Part shown: one piece after another, positions 26,069 through 33,887 of the stretch | How the letters are laid out: the number at the start of each line of letters is the position of its first letter | Numbering within the stretch: the stretch's first letter is position 1 | Assembly (NCBI GenBank): GCA_003457135.1 | Contig: DMSQ01000041.1 | Span: 1-35,120, forward strand | Reading direction: 5' to 3' | DNA: 35,120 nucleotides | DNA from: Prolixibacteraceae bacterium | GTDB taxonomy: Bacteria; Bacteroidota; Bacteroidia; Bacteroidales; Prolixibacteraceae | Position numbers and translations under genes: made by a program | The notes under the pieces: generated by a model | Told to the model about the DNA's origin: nothing | The model's input: the letters and a program-made list of their open reading frames with translations, nothing else | Databases searched by the model: none

Positions 26069-26092
26069 AATATAATTTTTAAATGTTAATGA

Positions 26093-26130
26093 TTTTCCTA
26101 CTCTTTTAAAGGATTTTCGGATTCCTCCCA
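26093..26130 (-). promoter_or_regulatory. shared upstream motif, copy 5
   Basis: Gene strand ATCCGAAAATCCTTTAAAAG then AGTAGGAAAATC, 24 bases before ATG 26068. Confidence 0.65.
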
Positions 26131-26148
26131 TGGTATTAAACAAACAAA

Positions 26149-26652
26149 CTATTTAACTTTAGTATATTTTAATTCTCCCGTTTTTGTTCCATCCGTTTTA
26201 AAATCGGTCCATGTCATTTTTGCAGGAGTTTCATATACCAGTTCAATTTTATATAAAACTATTTCCGGTTTAAAGTTTTGAACCGCATCTACATTAAACT
26301 TCTTTTCAGTAGTCCATAAGCCTATCCATGTTCCATAGCTTCCATCGGCACCAAGAGCGAAGCCTTTGAACTTACCCTCTTTTGAATCAAAGCAATAATT
26401 ATTAGTATATAAAGGAGTTTTCTTCCCCTTAATATTATAAGACACAGTTGTTATAAATGATTTCCCATATTGTTGGGTTTCATGGACTTGAACAGAATCT
26501 TTACCAACATTTGCTTCCCAGGTACCAAGCCCCTGTTGCATTAATTTAACCTGGTCGAGGTTAGACTTAGCAGTTTGTGCATGTATCCCGGTTGAGCAAA
26601 TCAGAAGGAATAAAAACATCATTGTAGTTAAAAAGAATGCTTTTGTTTTCAT
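26149..26652 (-). CDS. tandem secreted beta-rich protein, copy 1
   Basis: A 167-residue protein from ATG 26652, first of three tandem paralogues. Signal peptide MKTKAFFLTTMMFLFLLICS; the mature start and the GLWTTEKKF block match the others. The C-terminus (ETPAKMTWTDFKTDGTKTG) is the most distinct of the three. Secreted or envelope role, function unknown. Confidence 0.7.
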   Translation of the reverse strand: MKTKAFFLTTMMFLFLLICSTGIHAQTAKSNLDQVKLMQQGLGTWEANVGKDSVQVHETQQYGKSFITTVSYNIKGKKTPLYTNNYCFDSKEGKFKGFALGADGSYGTWIGLWTTEKKFNVDAVQNFKPEIVLYKIELVYETPAKMTWTDFKTDGTKTGELKYTKVK

Positions 26653-26676
26653 AATGTATTTTTTAAATGTTAATGA

Positions 26677-26713
26677 TTTTCCTACTCTGTTAAAGGATTT
26701 TCGGATTCCTCCT
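26677..26713 (-). promoter_or_regulatory. shared upstream motif, copy 6
   Basis: Gene strand GGAATCCGAAAATCC, TTTAACAGAGTAGGAAAATC, 24 bases before ATG 26652. Confidence 0.65.
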
Positions 26714-26774
26714 TAAAGCAATTATTTTCAGAAAAGTATTGTGTAGTAAATAGGCTAAAAGTCAGATTGTATCA

Positions 26775-27158
26775 TTAAGCTATAGATAGTTGAGCTTTAG
26801 CCATAGAGTTCGCAAAGTCTTTCACCGACATTAATTTAACCGGAAACTTGCTCAGGACATTTTCCATATCAATTCGATCGCCATTTGCAACACACAACAT
26901 TAATCCGGGAAAAGATTTCTGCATAGAATATGAGGCACCATCTAACTGAGACTGAAGCGCCTGACGAAGAGATCCTTCATTCTGAAGATTGCCCTGAACA
27001 AACGGAACGCCAAGTTTGGTCAGTTGGTCGATTTTAATCCGGTTGGAGGTTGAACTGACCATTGCCTTTACATGTAGATTTTTAGTGCTGAGTTTCCGGC
27101 AAATTTCGTTGCCCAGAAGTCCTGTAACTCCTGCTACCAATACTGCTGAAGTTTCCAT
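26775..27158 (-). pseudogene. NmrA-like paralogue with a large in-frame deletion
   Basis: 127 codons. Residues 1-69 match 1-69 of the 300-residue NmrA-like protein (14425-15327), including VAGVTGLLGNEIC, and residues 70-127 match its residues 247-300 (SQLDGA, KSFPGLMLCVANGDRI, KFPVKL). The join falls at Ala-Leu-Gln, present at both sites of the full-length gene (KALQ at 66-69 and DALQ before residue 247), so deletion through short homology removed about 177 residues and kept the frame. The core of the Rossmann fold after the first two strands is missing, so enzyme activity is unlikely. It may still be expressed. Confidence 0.85.
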
Positions 27159-27614
27159 TTTGAATGTGATTAAGTTTAGAAATTGATATTTAGAAATTCA
27201 GTTGATTTCCGAATTCAAAACTTAGCTAACAAAATGAATATGATAAATCGTTTCGGAGTATCAATTAATAAATGATTTCTTGAGATTTTCAAAATGAAAA
27301 ATCGGAGTGGAATCGATTAAGAATTATTCTCCTCACAAAATCTGTATTGGCCAAATCATATTTTATCAAATATATAGAAATATTATTTAGATATTTTGAA
27401 TGTTTGTCGAATATAATTCAGAAATTCATGCTGTTAAAGGCATAAATAATAAAGCATGTATTGGTTTTTTTGCCATTTCGCAAGTGGGAGTAATGTTTCA
27501 ATAATAAAAACCATTGTTCACTGCCGTGAAAAATTATTCCTGATTTGATGTTTTTCGATTTTCAACAGGATAAAGTCTATTTTTAAAGGATAAATTTGAA
27601 GAAATATTAAAATC
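27159..27614. other. AT-rich intergenic region between divergent genes
   Basis: 456 bp with no ORF I can support. The first 40 bases resemble the region before the full-length NmrA-like gene. A TAAATTTG -7 box lies at 27591-27598, 16 bases before the MerR start, without a well-spaced TTG upstream. Nothing else is recognised. Confidence 0.5.
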
Positions 27615-28058
27615 ATGGAGAATCATTCAATTGAAAGTACAACACCGGTTTATACCCTGAGTACAACATCCACTCTTTCAGGAATTCCGGTTCATTCAAT
27701 CAGGCAATACATTGATAAGGGGCTGATTATTCCATACCGAAAAGAATCAAACCGGAATTTATTTTCGCAGGTGGACATTCTGCGTTTGAAATACATCCAT
27801 AAGTTACTCGTTGAGGATGGATTAAATATTGCAGGAATCAGGTCCGTTCTGGCTTTGATTCCTTGCTGGGCAATTCGTAAATGTTCTGCCGAAGAGCGTG
27901 AAAATTGCCATGCTTTTCAAAGTGATGCTTATCCTTGCTGGGAAGCCTCAGATAAGGGAAAACTCTGTAAGAACACAAATTGCAGGGAATGCGAAGTTTA
28001 CCGGATTGTTGAAAACTACCCGGACGTAAAATCATACATCAAGTCACTTATACCATAG
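27615..28058 (+). CDS. MerR-family regulator with Cys-rich C-terminus
   Basis: A 147-residue protein. MerR-type winged HTH at about 13-80: TLSTTSTLSGIPVHSIRQYI, GLIIPYRKESNRNLFSQVDI and LLVEDGLNIAGIRSVLALIP. Seven cysteines follow at 84, 90, 98, 108, 118, 123 and 126 (PCWAIRKC, PCW, CKNTNCRECEVY), spaced like an Fe-S or zinc site. Bacteroidota have a MerR subgroup with this C-terminus and unknown signal. The gene stands alone and points at the envelope operon 270 bp downstream, which it may regulate; that is inference. Confidence 0.82.
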   Translation: MENHSIESTTPVYTLSTTSTLSGIPVHSIRQYIDKGLIIPYRKESNRNLFSQVDILRLKYIHKLLVEDGLNIAGIRSVLALIPCWAIRKCSAEERENCHAFQSDAYPCWEASDKGKLCKNTNCRECEVYRIVENYPDVKSYIKSLIP

Positions 28059-28239
28059 AAACCAAATCTCAAAAATTTTGTTCCTTGAGGGGTTCGTCCG
28101 TATTTGGCTGGTACATAAGTCTCATATTGGAATTCAAGCTTAAAGTAGGATTGAATCTTACACATAAAATAGTTTTACTCCATACTTTAACCAATAGATT
28201 AAAATGATTATTTTTAAACTCATAACCAATCCTTAATAC

Positions 28240-28330
28240 CATGAAACGAGCCATGAGAGATAATCTCGCACAGACAGATGATTATCGATGGCGAGTTCCA
28301 TCCGGCAATTAAAAAACAAATTATAACCAG
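28240..28330 (-). repeat. structured dispersed repeat, copy 2 (inverted)
   Basis: The reverse complement of this segment matches 11340-11434 over almost its full length. Arms ATGAAACGAGCCAT (28241-28254) and ATGGCGAGTTCCAT (28288-28301) pair imperfectly. The inner stem is GATAATC (28259-28265) with GATTATC (28280-28286), a different sequence from copy 1 but again a hairpin. The ATG of the LolA-like gene follows directly. 28059-28239 otherwise shows nothing of note. Confidence 0.7.
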
Positions 28331-29074
28331 ATGAAATTAAGGTTCATTTTAATTCTCCTGATTCTTTCCGGTTCATTTGTTTCGGCTCAGGATATTAAGG
28401 AAATTATCCGGAAATCGGACGAGAAATTTCGTGGTTCGTCGAGTACCGGAAGCTTTTCGATGACCATTGAACGACCAACCTGGTCGCGCACCATTTCGAT
28501 GAAAAGCTGGTCGCTCGGAACCGAATATTCTCTTATTTATGTCACTGCGCCGGCCAAAGAAAAAGGTCAGGTCTTCCTGAAACGCAAAAGCGAAATGTGG
28601 AATTGGGTACCGTCCATCGAACGGATGATCAAAATTCCTCCCTCGATGATGATGCAATCGTGGATGGGTTCCGATTTTACGAACGACGACCTGGTGCGTG
28701 AATCTTCCATCGTAAAAGATTACACCCATAAACTACTTGGTGAGGAAACCATCGATAATTATCCCTGCTACAAAGCGGAACTCATTCCGCTTGAAGATGC
28801 GCCGGTTGTATGGGGCAAGGTGCTGATATGGGTCAGCAAAAAAGACTATTTGTGGTTGAAAGCTGAGTTCTATGATGAAGACGGGATTCTTGTCAGCACC
28901 GAAATACTGAGCGATGTGAAAAAGATGGACGACCGGATTATTCCCTGCCGGATGGAAATGATTCCGTCCGACAAAAAAGGACAGAAAACGATCATGATTT
29001 TCGAAAACACCGACTTTGACGTGCCGCTGAAAGAAGACTTTTTTTCGATACAGAATATGAAAAAGATAAAGTGA
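28331..29074 (+). CDS. outer-membrane lipoprotein-sorting (LolA-like) protein
   Basis: A 247-residue protein with signal peptide (MKLRFILILLILSGSFVSAQ) and the family's half-barrel features: MTIERPTWSRTISMKSWSLG, PAKEKGQVFLKRKSEMWNW, PSMMMQSWMGSDFTNDDLV and DYLWLKAEFYDEDG. This COG2834-type protein normally precedes paired FtsX-like permeases and an ABC ATPase, exactly as here, and is thought to carry lipids or lipoproteins across the periplasm. The operon order is interrupted only by the four-helix-bundle insertion at 29086-29614. Cargo unknown. Confidence 0.87.
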   Translation: MKLRFILILLILSGSFVSAQDIKEIIRKSDEKFRGSSSTGSFSMTIERPTWSRTISMKSWSLGTEYSLIYVTAPAKEKGQVFLKRKSEMWNWVPSIERMIKIPPSMMMQSWMGSDFTNDDLVRESSIVKDYTHKLLGEETIDNYPCYKAELIPLEDAPVVWGKVLIWVSKKDYLWLKAEFYDEDGILVSTEILSDVKKMDDRIIPCRMEMIPSDKKGQKTIMIFENTDFDVPLKEDFFSIQNMKKIK

Positions 29075-29085
29075 AAAGGCCCCAG

Positions 29086-29165
29086 GGATTGATGGATTGA
29101 TGGATTGATGGATTGATGGATTGAAGGATTGATGGATTGAAGGATTGATGGATTGAAGGATTGAA
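29086..29165 (+). repeat. octanucleotide tandem array, left
   Basis: Ten perfect-length units, alternating GGATTGAT and GGATTGAA in the second half. Starts 12 bases after the LolA-like stop. Confidence 0.95.
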
Positions 29166-29193
29166 TTACTGATTGAACTTAAAACCAAATAGC

Positions 29194-29562
29194 ATGGAAA
29201 ATTTTGACAAAATTACTTATCGGGAAGAGTTGAAAGCCAGATTAAGGAGATTTGCTTTAAATCTGATAGAACTCTCAAAACAGACTCCATTTAATTCTGA
29301 ATCTAAAGTTTTAATGAATCAACTTTTACGTTCAGGAACCTCTGTTTATGCCAATTACAGAGCTTCGTGCAGGGCAAGATCGAAAGCTGAATTTTTCAGT
29401 AAATTGAGCATCGTTGTTGAGGAGGCCGATGAAACAGAAATGTGGCTCGATTTGGTAATTTTCTCAAAAATAAATGATTCTGATCTGGCAAAAGGGCTTT
29501 GGACTGAAAGTCTTGAAATTCTAAAAATAATGGCAAAAGCCCGAAAAAACTCAAACCCTTAA
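29194..29562 (+). CDS. four-helix bundle protein (S23/TIGR02436 type)
   Basis: A 122-residue all-helical protein from the ATG at 29194 (a longer start is possible at 29173). Family features: REELKARLRRFALNLIELSK, VLMNQLLRSGTSVYANYRAS, ARSKAEFFSKLSIVVEEADE and MWLDLVIFS. Related proteins occur inside intervening sequences of 23S rRNA and as Avd in diversity-generating retroelements, and they bind nucleic acid. No reverse transcriptase or rRNA is nearby. Flanked by inverted octamer arrays and unrelated to the surrounding transporter operon. Confidence 0.85.
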   Translation: MENFDKITYREELKARLRRFALNLIELSKQTPFNSESKVLMNQLLRSGTSVYANYRASCRARSKAEFFSKLSIVVEEADETEMWLDLVIFSKINDSDLAKGLWTESLEILKIMAKARKNSNP

Positions 29563-29564
29563 TT

Positions 29565-29614
29565 CAGTCCATCACAGTCCATCAGTCCATCAGTCCATCA
29601 GTCCTTCAATCCTT
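29565..29614 (-). repeat. octanucleotide tandem array, right, inverted
   Basis: Six units of the 8-bp repeat on the opposite strand, with a 2-bp interruption after the first. It ends four bases before the ATG of the first permease, so it occupies that gene's ribosome-binding region. Confidence 0.9.
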
Positions 29615-29618
29615 CAAC

Positions 29619-30839
29619 ATGACTACAAATATAAAGTTGGCCTGGCGAAACCTCTGGCGAAACAAGCGCCGAACATTGATCACTGTATCTTCCATCTTTT
29701 TCGGGGTATTGCTGTCGGCTTATATGACTTCGATGCAGGAAGGTTCGTACAGCAAAATGGTCGAAATCGTGGTGAAATTTTATTCCGGGTACATGCAGGT
29801 TCACCATGAAGACTACTGGGAGAACAAAAGCATCAACAATTTATTCGATTACGATAAGGCTTTGGTCGATCGGCTGAAATCGCATCCGGAAGTAGATTTG
29901 GTAATTCCCCGGCTTGAATCTTTCGGATTGGCTTCAGCAAGAGAATTAACCCGTGGAGCAGCAATTTTTGGAATTGTTCCTGATGTAGAGAACCAGCTTA
30001 CTCAAATTGCCGACAAAATTGTTTCAGGAAAATATCTGCAGGCAACCGACGATGGTGTGATAATCGGAGATGGACTGGCCAAATTTCTGAAACTTCAGCT
30101 CAACGACACGCTTGTCATCATCACTCAAGGTTATCACGGAATTAGCGCTGCCGGAAAGTTCGCGATTCGGGGGCTTATCAAACACACTTCGCCTGAGCTA
30201 AACAAATCCATCATTTATATGGAATTGAAAACATGCCAAAGCTTTCTGGGAGCCGATAATAAGTTGACTTCGCTGGTAGTAAATGTTGCTGACAACAAGG
30301 TGATGGCCAACACATTTAAAAAACTGAAAAGAGAAATTCAATCGCCTTATTCGGTAATGAACTGGGAAGAAATGCAACCTGAAATTGTTCAGCAAATCGA
30401 GAGCGACCGCGCAGGGGGAGTGATTATGAAAGCCATTCTTTACATTGTAATTTCTTTTGGGATATTGGGAACCATCATGATGATGATTGTCGAACGCCGC
30501 CGCGAATTTGGTGTGATGATCTCCATCGGAATGCAGAAAAGGAAACTTGCAATTGTTCTTTTTATCGAAACCCTGTTCATCGGATTGCTTGGAATTATCT
30601 CAGGAATTACCGTGAGTCTGCCCCTGCTTTTCATTCAGGCACAAAATCCAATACCATTAACCGGCGAGACTGCAAAATTAATGGAAGACTTCGGGTTCGA
30701 ACCTTATATGTTTTTCTCAACTGCTCCTGAAGTCTTTTGGCAGCAGGCTGTTAGCATATTTATTATCTCGGTGCTAATTGGGATTTACCCAGTCGTATCA
30801 ACGCTGAAGATCAAAGAAATTAAAGCGCTGCACGGATAG
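29619..30839 (+). CDS. FtsX/MacB-type ABC permease 1
   Basis: A 406-residue protein with MacB/FtsX layout: short cytoplasmic start (AWRNLWRNKRRT), TM1 (about 20-42), a large periplasmic domain (45-265) and three C-terminal TMs (about 270-292, 315-340, 370-392) with the coupling segment ERRREFGVMISIGMQKRKLA. Works with the second permease and the ATPase as a LolCDE/MacB-like mechanotransmission complex that moves substrate from the inner membrane to the LolA-like carrier. Translation start is immediately after the octamer array; no Shine-Dalgarno is visible. Confidence 0.9.
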   Translation: MTTNIKLAWRNLWRNKRRTLITVSSIFFGVLLSAYMTSMQEGSYSKMVEIVVKFYSGYMQVHHEDYWENKSINNLFDYDKALVDRLKSHPEVDLVIPRLESFGLASARELTRGAAIFGIVPDVENQLTQIADKIVSGKYLQATDDGVIIGDGLAKFLKLQLNDTLVIITQGYHGISAAGKFAIRGLIKHTSPELNKSIIYMELKTCQSFLGADNKLTSLVVNVADNKVMANTFKKLKREIQSPYSVMNWEEMQPEIVQQIESDRAGGVIMKAILYIVISFGILGTIMMMIVERRREFGVMISIGMQKRKLAIVLFIETLFIGLLGIISGITVSLPLLFIQAQNPIPLTGETAKLMEDFGFEPYMFFSTAPEVFWQQAVSIFIISVLIGIYPVVSTLKIKEIKALHG

Positions 30840-30950
30840 GAAACATGATTTATAAAAGGACAAATATTCAATAATCAATGTCCAATATGAAATATCCAAT
30901 ACGAAATAAGAAATAAGAAATGAGAAAGTCAATGAATGCCGGTTCTTTCG

Positions 30951-30969
30951 CCCCCTCTATTGGAGGGGG
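30951..30969. repeat. GC-rich hairpin in a purine/pyrimidine tract
   Basis: CCCCCTC (30951-30957) pairs with GAGGGGG (30963-30969) around TATTG, followed by more G-rich DNA up to the second permease start. Before it (30865-30930) are short direct repeats such as AATATCCAATA and AAATAAGAAATAAG. It may attenuate transcription between the permeases or be relic repeat DNA. Confidence 0.6.
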
Positions 30970-30999
30970 AAGGGGGGAGGCTATTTTGGGGGAGGCTCT

Positions 31000-32220
31000 A
31001 TGATCACATCAATTGCATGGAAAAATATCTGGCGAAACCGAATGCGCTCAGTTATCATCATCACAGCCATTACCATCGGGATGTTTGCCGGAGTGTTCAC
31101 ATCAACCTTTTACAAAGGATGGATAAACCAACGCCTTGAAGCTGGTGTTGAGACCGAAGTGTCGCACATTCAGATCCATCATCCGGATTTCAGCGAAAAT
31201 TTCGAATTAAAAAATTTCATTCCGGATGGGGCAATAACATCTGACGAAATAGCCCGGATGGATTTTGTCAACGGAGTCAGTCCCCGAATGGTTGTACAGG
31301 CCATGGTTGCATCGTCAGAAACCGGAACCGGGATAAAAATCCTTGGAATCAATCCCGAAAAGGAAAAAACAGTGACCAATCTATATTCCAAAGTTCCGGA
31401 AGGCAAGTATTTTGAAGGGGTAAAACGTAACCCGATATTAATTGGCGAAAAACTGGCTAAAAAACTGAAAGTAAAACTGCATTCGAAATTGGTCATCACC
31501 CTTCAGGATTCGCAGGGGCACCTTACCAGCGAGGCATTTCGTATTTGTGGAATTTACAAAGTGGGCAATGGCATGTTCGAAGAAATGAATGTATTTGTGA
31601 TGAAATCCGATCTGGCAAGGTTTGTACAACTCGACGAAAGCATCTCGCACGAGATCGTTGTTCATCTCAAAGAGCACGGGCAGCTAACGCCGAATTCGGA
31701 GATGCTTTCCGGAAAGTACAAGAATCAATTGGTTCAGAGTTGGAAACAAATGGCTCCCGAATTGGGTCTGCTCAATGAATACGGCAGTATTTATATCTAT
31801 TTCTTTATCATTATCATTTTGTTGTCGTTGGGTTTCGGCATTGTCAACACAATGCTTATGGCAGTTATGGAACGGGTAAAAGAAATCGGGATGTTGATGG
31901 CGATCGGGATGAGTAAATTCCGGGTGTTTTGGATGTTGATGCTTGAAACAGTATTACTGACACTGACCGGTGGGTTCTTCGGAATTTTACTCGGTATTGG
32001 TGTCACATTTGCAACCATGAAATCGGGCATCAACCTTTCATTTTATGCTGAAGGGCTCGAAGATATGGGCTATAGCTCGCTGGTTTTCCCGGTGGTGGAG
32101 TTAGAAATGGTGTGTGTCATTGTGTTGCTTGTGCTTATGACCGGCCTTATTGCATCCGTTTATCCGGCCCGGAAAGCGCTGAAGTACAAACCGGCTGAAG
32201 CAATAAGAATTGACATGTAA
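31000..32220 (+). CDS. FtsX/MacB-type ABC permease 2
   Basis: A 406-residue paralogue of the preceding permease: AWKNIWRNRMRS, TM1 (about 15-37), periplasmic domain (about 40-270) and three C-terminal TMs with MERVKEIGMLMAIGMSKFRV as coupling loop. Ends YPARKALKYKPAEAIRIDM, typical for the family. It should heterodimerise with permease 1. The ATPase start lies 10 bases after the stop. Confidence 0.9.
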   Translation: MITSIAWKNIWRNRMRSVIIITAITIGMFAGVFTSTFYKGWINQRLEAGVETEVSHIQIHHPDFSENFELKNFIPDGAITSDEIARMDFVNGVSPRMVVQAMVASSETGTGIKILGINPEKEKTVTNLYSKVPEGKYFEGVKRNPILIGEKLAKKLKVKLHSKLVITLQDSQGHLTSEAFRICGIYKVGNGMFEEMNVFVMKSDLARFVQLDESISHEIVVHLKEHGQLTPNSEMLSGKYKNQLVQSWKQMAPELGLLNEYGSIYIYFFIIIILLSLGFGIVNTMLMAVMERVKEIGMLMAIGMSKFRVFWMLMLETVLLTLTGGFFGILLGIGVTFATMKSGINLSFYAEGLEDMGYSSLVFPVVELEMVCVIVLLVLMTGLIASVYPARKALKYKPAEAIRIDM

Positions 32221-32230
32221 AAACAAAAAT

Positions 32231-32914
32231 ATGAACGTCATTGAAGTAAACGCGCTGGAAAAAATATACAACGATTCGGAAGTTAAGGTTTATGCCTTGA
32301 ATGGCGTTGACTTAAGTATCGAAGCAGGTGAATTTACTGCTATTGTTGGTCCTTCAGGTTCAGGAAAAACCACCTTGCTGAATTTGCTGGGAGGACTGGA
32401 TCAACCTACATCAGGCCAGATTTCGATTGGCGGAACTGACATCAGCAAATTGTCGTCGTCTCAGTTGATCGATTTCAGACTCAGGAACATTGGCTTCGTA
32501 TTTCAGGCTTATAACCTGATTCCGGTGCTGACAGCCAAAGAAAACGTGGAATTCATTATGCATCTGCAAAACCGTCCGAAGGAAGAACGACTAACCCGGA
32601 CCATGTCGCTTTTGAAAGCAGTTGGACTGGAAGGTCGCGAAAACAGCCGGCCCAACAAACTTTCGGGAGGACAGCAGCAACGGGTGGCAGTAGCCCGTGC
32701 ACTGGCTTCGAAACCCAAGTTTGTTCTGGCCGACGAGCCCACTGCCAACCTCGACAGCAAAGCGACCGAAAACCTGCTCGAAATTATGGAAGAACTCAAT
32801 AGAAACGAAAATATCACGTTTATTTTCAGCACACACGATCAAAGGGTGGTTAACAAAGCACGGCGGGTTATCACCCTCGAAGACGGGAAAATCATCAGCG
32901 ATGTGAGGAAGTAG
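32231..32914 (+). CDS. ABC transporter ATPase, LolD/MacB type
   Basis: A 227-residue ATPase from the ATG at 32231, chosen because an upstream ATG at 32210 lies within the permease. Walker A GPSGSGKT (40-47), Q-loop in FVFQAYNLIP, signature LSGGQQQRVAVARAL (from 144), Walker B VLADEPTANLD with Glu169, and STHD H-loop. The shape and neighbours put it in the LolD/MacB/FtsE class, which powers two FtsX-type permeases. Last gene of the tight core operon. Confidence 0.93.
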   Translation: MNVIEVNALEKIYNDSEVKVYALNGVDLSIEAGEFTAIVGPSGSGKTTLLNLLGGLDQPTSGQISIGGTDISKLSSSQLIDFRLRNIGFVFQAYNLIPVLTAKENVEFIMHLQNRPKEERLTRTMSLLKAVGLEGRENSRPNKLSGGQQQRVAVARALASKPKFVLADEPTANLDSKATENLLEIMEELNRNENITFIFSTHDQRVVNKARRVITLEDGKIISDVRK

Positions 32915-32988
32915 AAAGCCCCCTTCCAGTTCCCCCGACGAGGGAAAGCTTTGAAATGTCATATTCAATGGGATTCGCCCTTTAAGAG

Positions 32989-33044
32989 CATCATAACAAT
33001 AGCCCGGGGCAAAGTGACGAAGGAGCGACACCCCGGGTATGATG
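32989..33044. repeat. two-step palindrome
   Basis: CATCATA (32989-32995) pairs with TATGATG (33038-33044), and inside it CCCGGGG (33003-33009) pairs with CCCCGGG (33031-33037), with a 7-base bulge on the left. The DNA is GC-rich compared with its flanks and lies in the 234-bp gap between the ATPase and CAP genes. A REP-like dispersed element is likely; a terminator is possible but no U-run follows. Confidence 0.6.
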
Positions 33045-33148
33045 GAAGTTCAGAATCACCGTCCGCGACAGAAGGTTGTTCAATGCGAAAATCTATCCAC
33101 GGACGGAATTGTAATACCAGTATTAGTTAAATTCAAAAAATAATTTCG

Positions 33149-33823
33149 ATGCAAAATATATTCATCCTCTTGCTCTCATTCTTTCTCTGGTTTGAATTTC
33201 CGGAGAAACTACAGGACGAAAAAAACTGGCCCGCTGAACTCAATACAGCTAAACATGCAGCCTATCTGACCGATCTTGAACAGCAGGTAATCCTGGAACT
33301 CAACAAAGTCCGTAGTAATCCGAAACGATTTGCAGAGGAATATCTGGAAGAACTCAGGATTGCTTACAGCGGAAAACTTTATACATATCCCGGTCAAAAT
33401 CCGGTAAAATCGCAGGAAGGCATTCGTCCACTCGAAGAATGTATTCAGGTTTTAGCCTGTGCCAAGCCTGTGCCAATACTAAATCCGGCAGAAGGCCTGG
33501 CTAAAGCTGCCTGGGATTTGGTGGCAGACCAGCAAAAGCATGGTGGAATTGGTCACATTACCCGCAATGGATTGACCCCACAGAGGCGCATTGAAAAATA
33601 TGGCGAATGGGACATTTGCTCGGCTGAAGACATTACTTACGGAAGTTTCGAAGCCCGGCAAATTGTGATTGCCCTGCTGATTGACGATGGTGTGCCAGAT
33701 CGCTCCCACCGTAAAAATATACTGAATCCGTGTTTCCACTTTGCAGGAGTTGCGAATGGCGGTCATCCATCGTATCAAGCGATGTGCGCTATTGATTATG
33801 CAGGGGCGTACATATCGAAGTAA
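33149..33823 (+). CDS. secreted CAP/SCP-domain protein
   Basis: A 224-residue protein with an N-terminal hydrophobic export signal (IFILLLSFFLWFEF) and a CAP domain: LELNKVRSNPKRFAEEYL, LAKAAWDLVADQQKHGGIGH, ICSAEDITYGSFEARQIVIA, DRSHRKNILNPCFHFAGVA. The candidate cavity residues H (GGIGH), E (SAED) and H (RSHRK) are present. Family members act outside the cell or in the envelope, often with lipids or as proteases or allergens of unclear activity. Sits between the ABC genes and an outer-membrane barrel, so it may serve the same export pathway. Confidence 0.87.
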   Translation: MQNIFILLLSFFLWFEFPEKLQDEKNWPAELNTAKHAAYLTDLEQQVILELNKVRSNPKRFAEEYLEELRIAYSGKLYTYPGQNPVKSQEGIRPLEECIQVLACAKPVPILNPAEGLAKAAWDLVADQQKHGGIGHITRNGLTPQRRIEKYGEWDICSAEDITYGSFEARQIVIALLIDDGVPDRSHRKNILNPCFHFAGVANGGHPSYQAMCAIDYAGAYISK

Positions 33824-33829
33824 CCGGAA

Positions 33830-33885
33830 ACAGGAACAAAAGGAACAACAGAAACAACAGGAACAATAGAAACAAAGGAAACCAA
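33830..33885. repeat. low-complexity GGAACA/GAAACA tract
   Basis: Repeated AGGAACA, CAGAAACAAC and CAGGAACAAT units fill the gap before the barrel gene ATG. The purine-rich run may act as its translation initiation region. Confidence 0.7.
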
Positions 33886-33887
33886 AC

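Larger units (their letters stand above)
29086..29614. mobile_element. candidate four-helix-bundle element bounded by inverted octamer arrays
   Basis: Ten copies of an 8-bp unit (GGATTGAT/GGATTGAA) at 29086-29165 and six copies of its inverted form (CAGTCCAT, CAGTCCTT, CAATCCTT) at 29565-29614 enclose one gene. The arrays could pair in RNA over about 50 bases with one G-U wobble per unit. It lies between two genes of an otherwise continuous ABC operon. The gene belongs to a family first known from 23S rRNA intervening sequences, which also have a stem enclosing an S23 gene. Element status is inference. Confidence 0.5.

Noticed and set aside
28069..28254. Minus-strand 61-codon frame before the LolA-like gene
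   Set aside because: It starts inside the structured repeat, has no recognisable features and no neighbours in its direction.
29086..29165. Possible CRISPR-like array
   Set aside because: The units are contiguous 8-mers without spacers.
32591..33031. Minus-strand frame across the ATPase and the palindrome
   Set aside because: Antisense to a clear ABC ATPase; codon pattern is a shadow and its start lies in repeat DNA.
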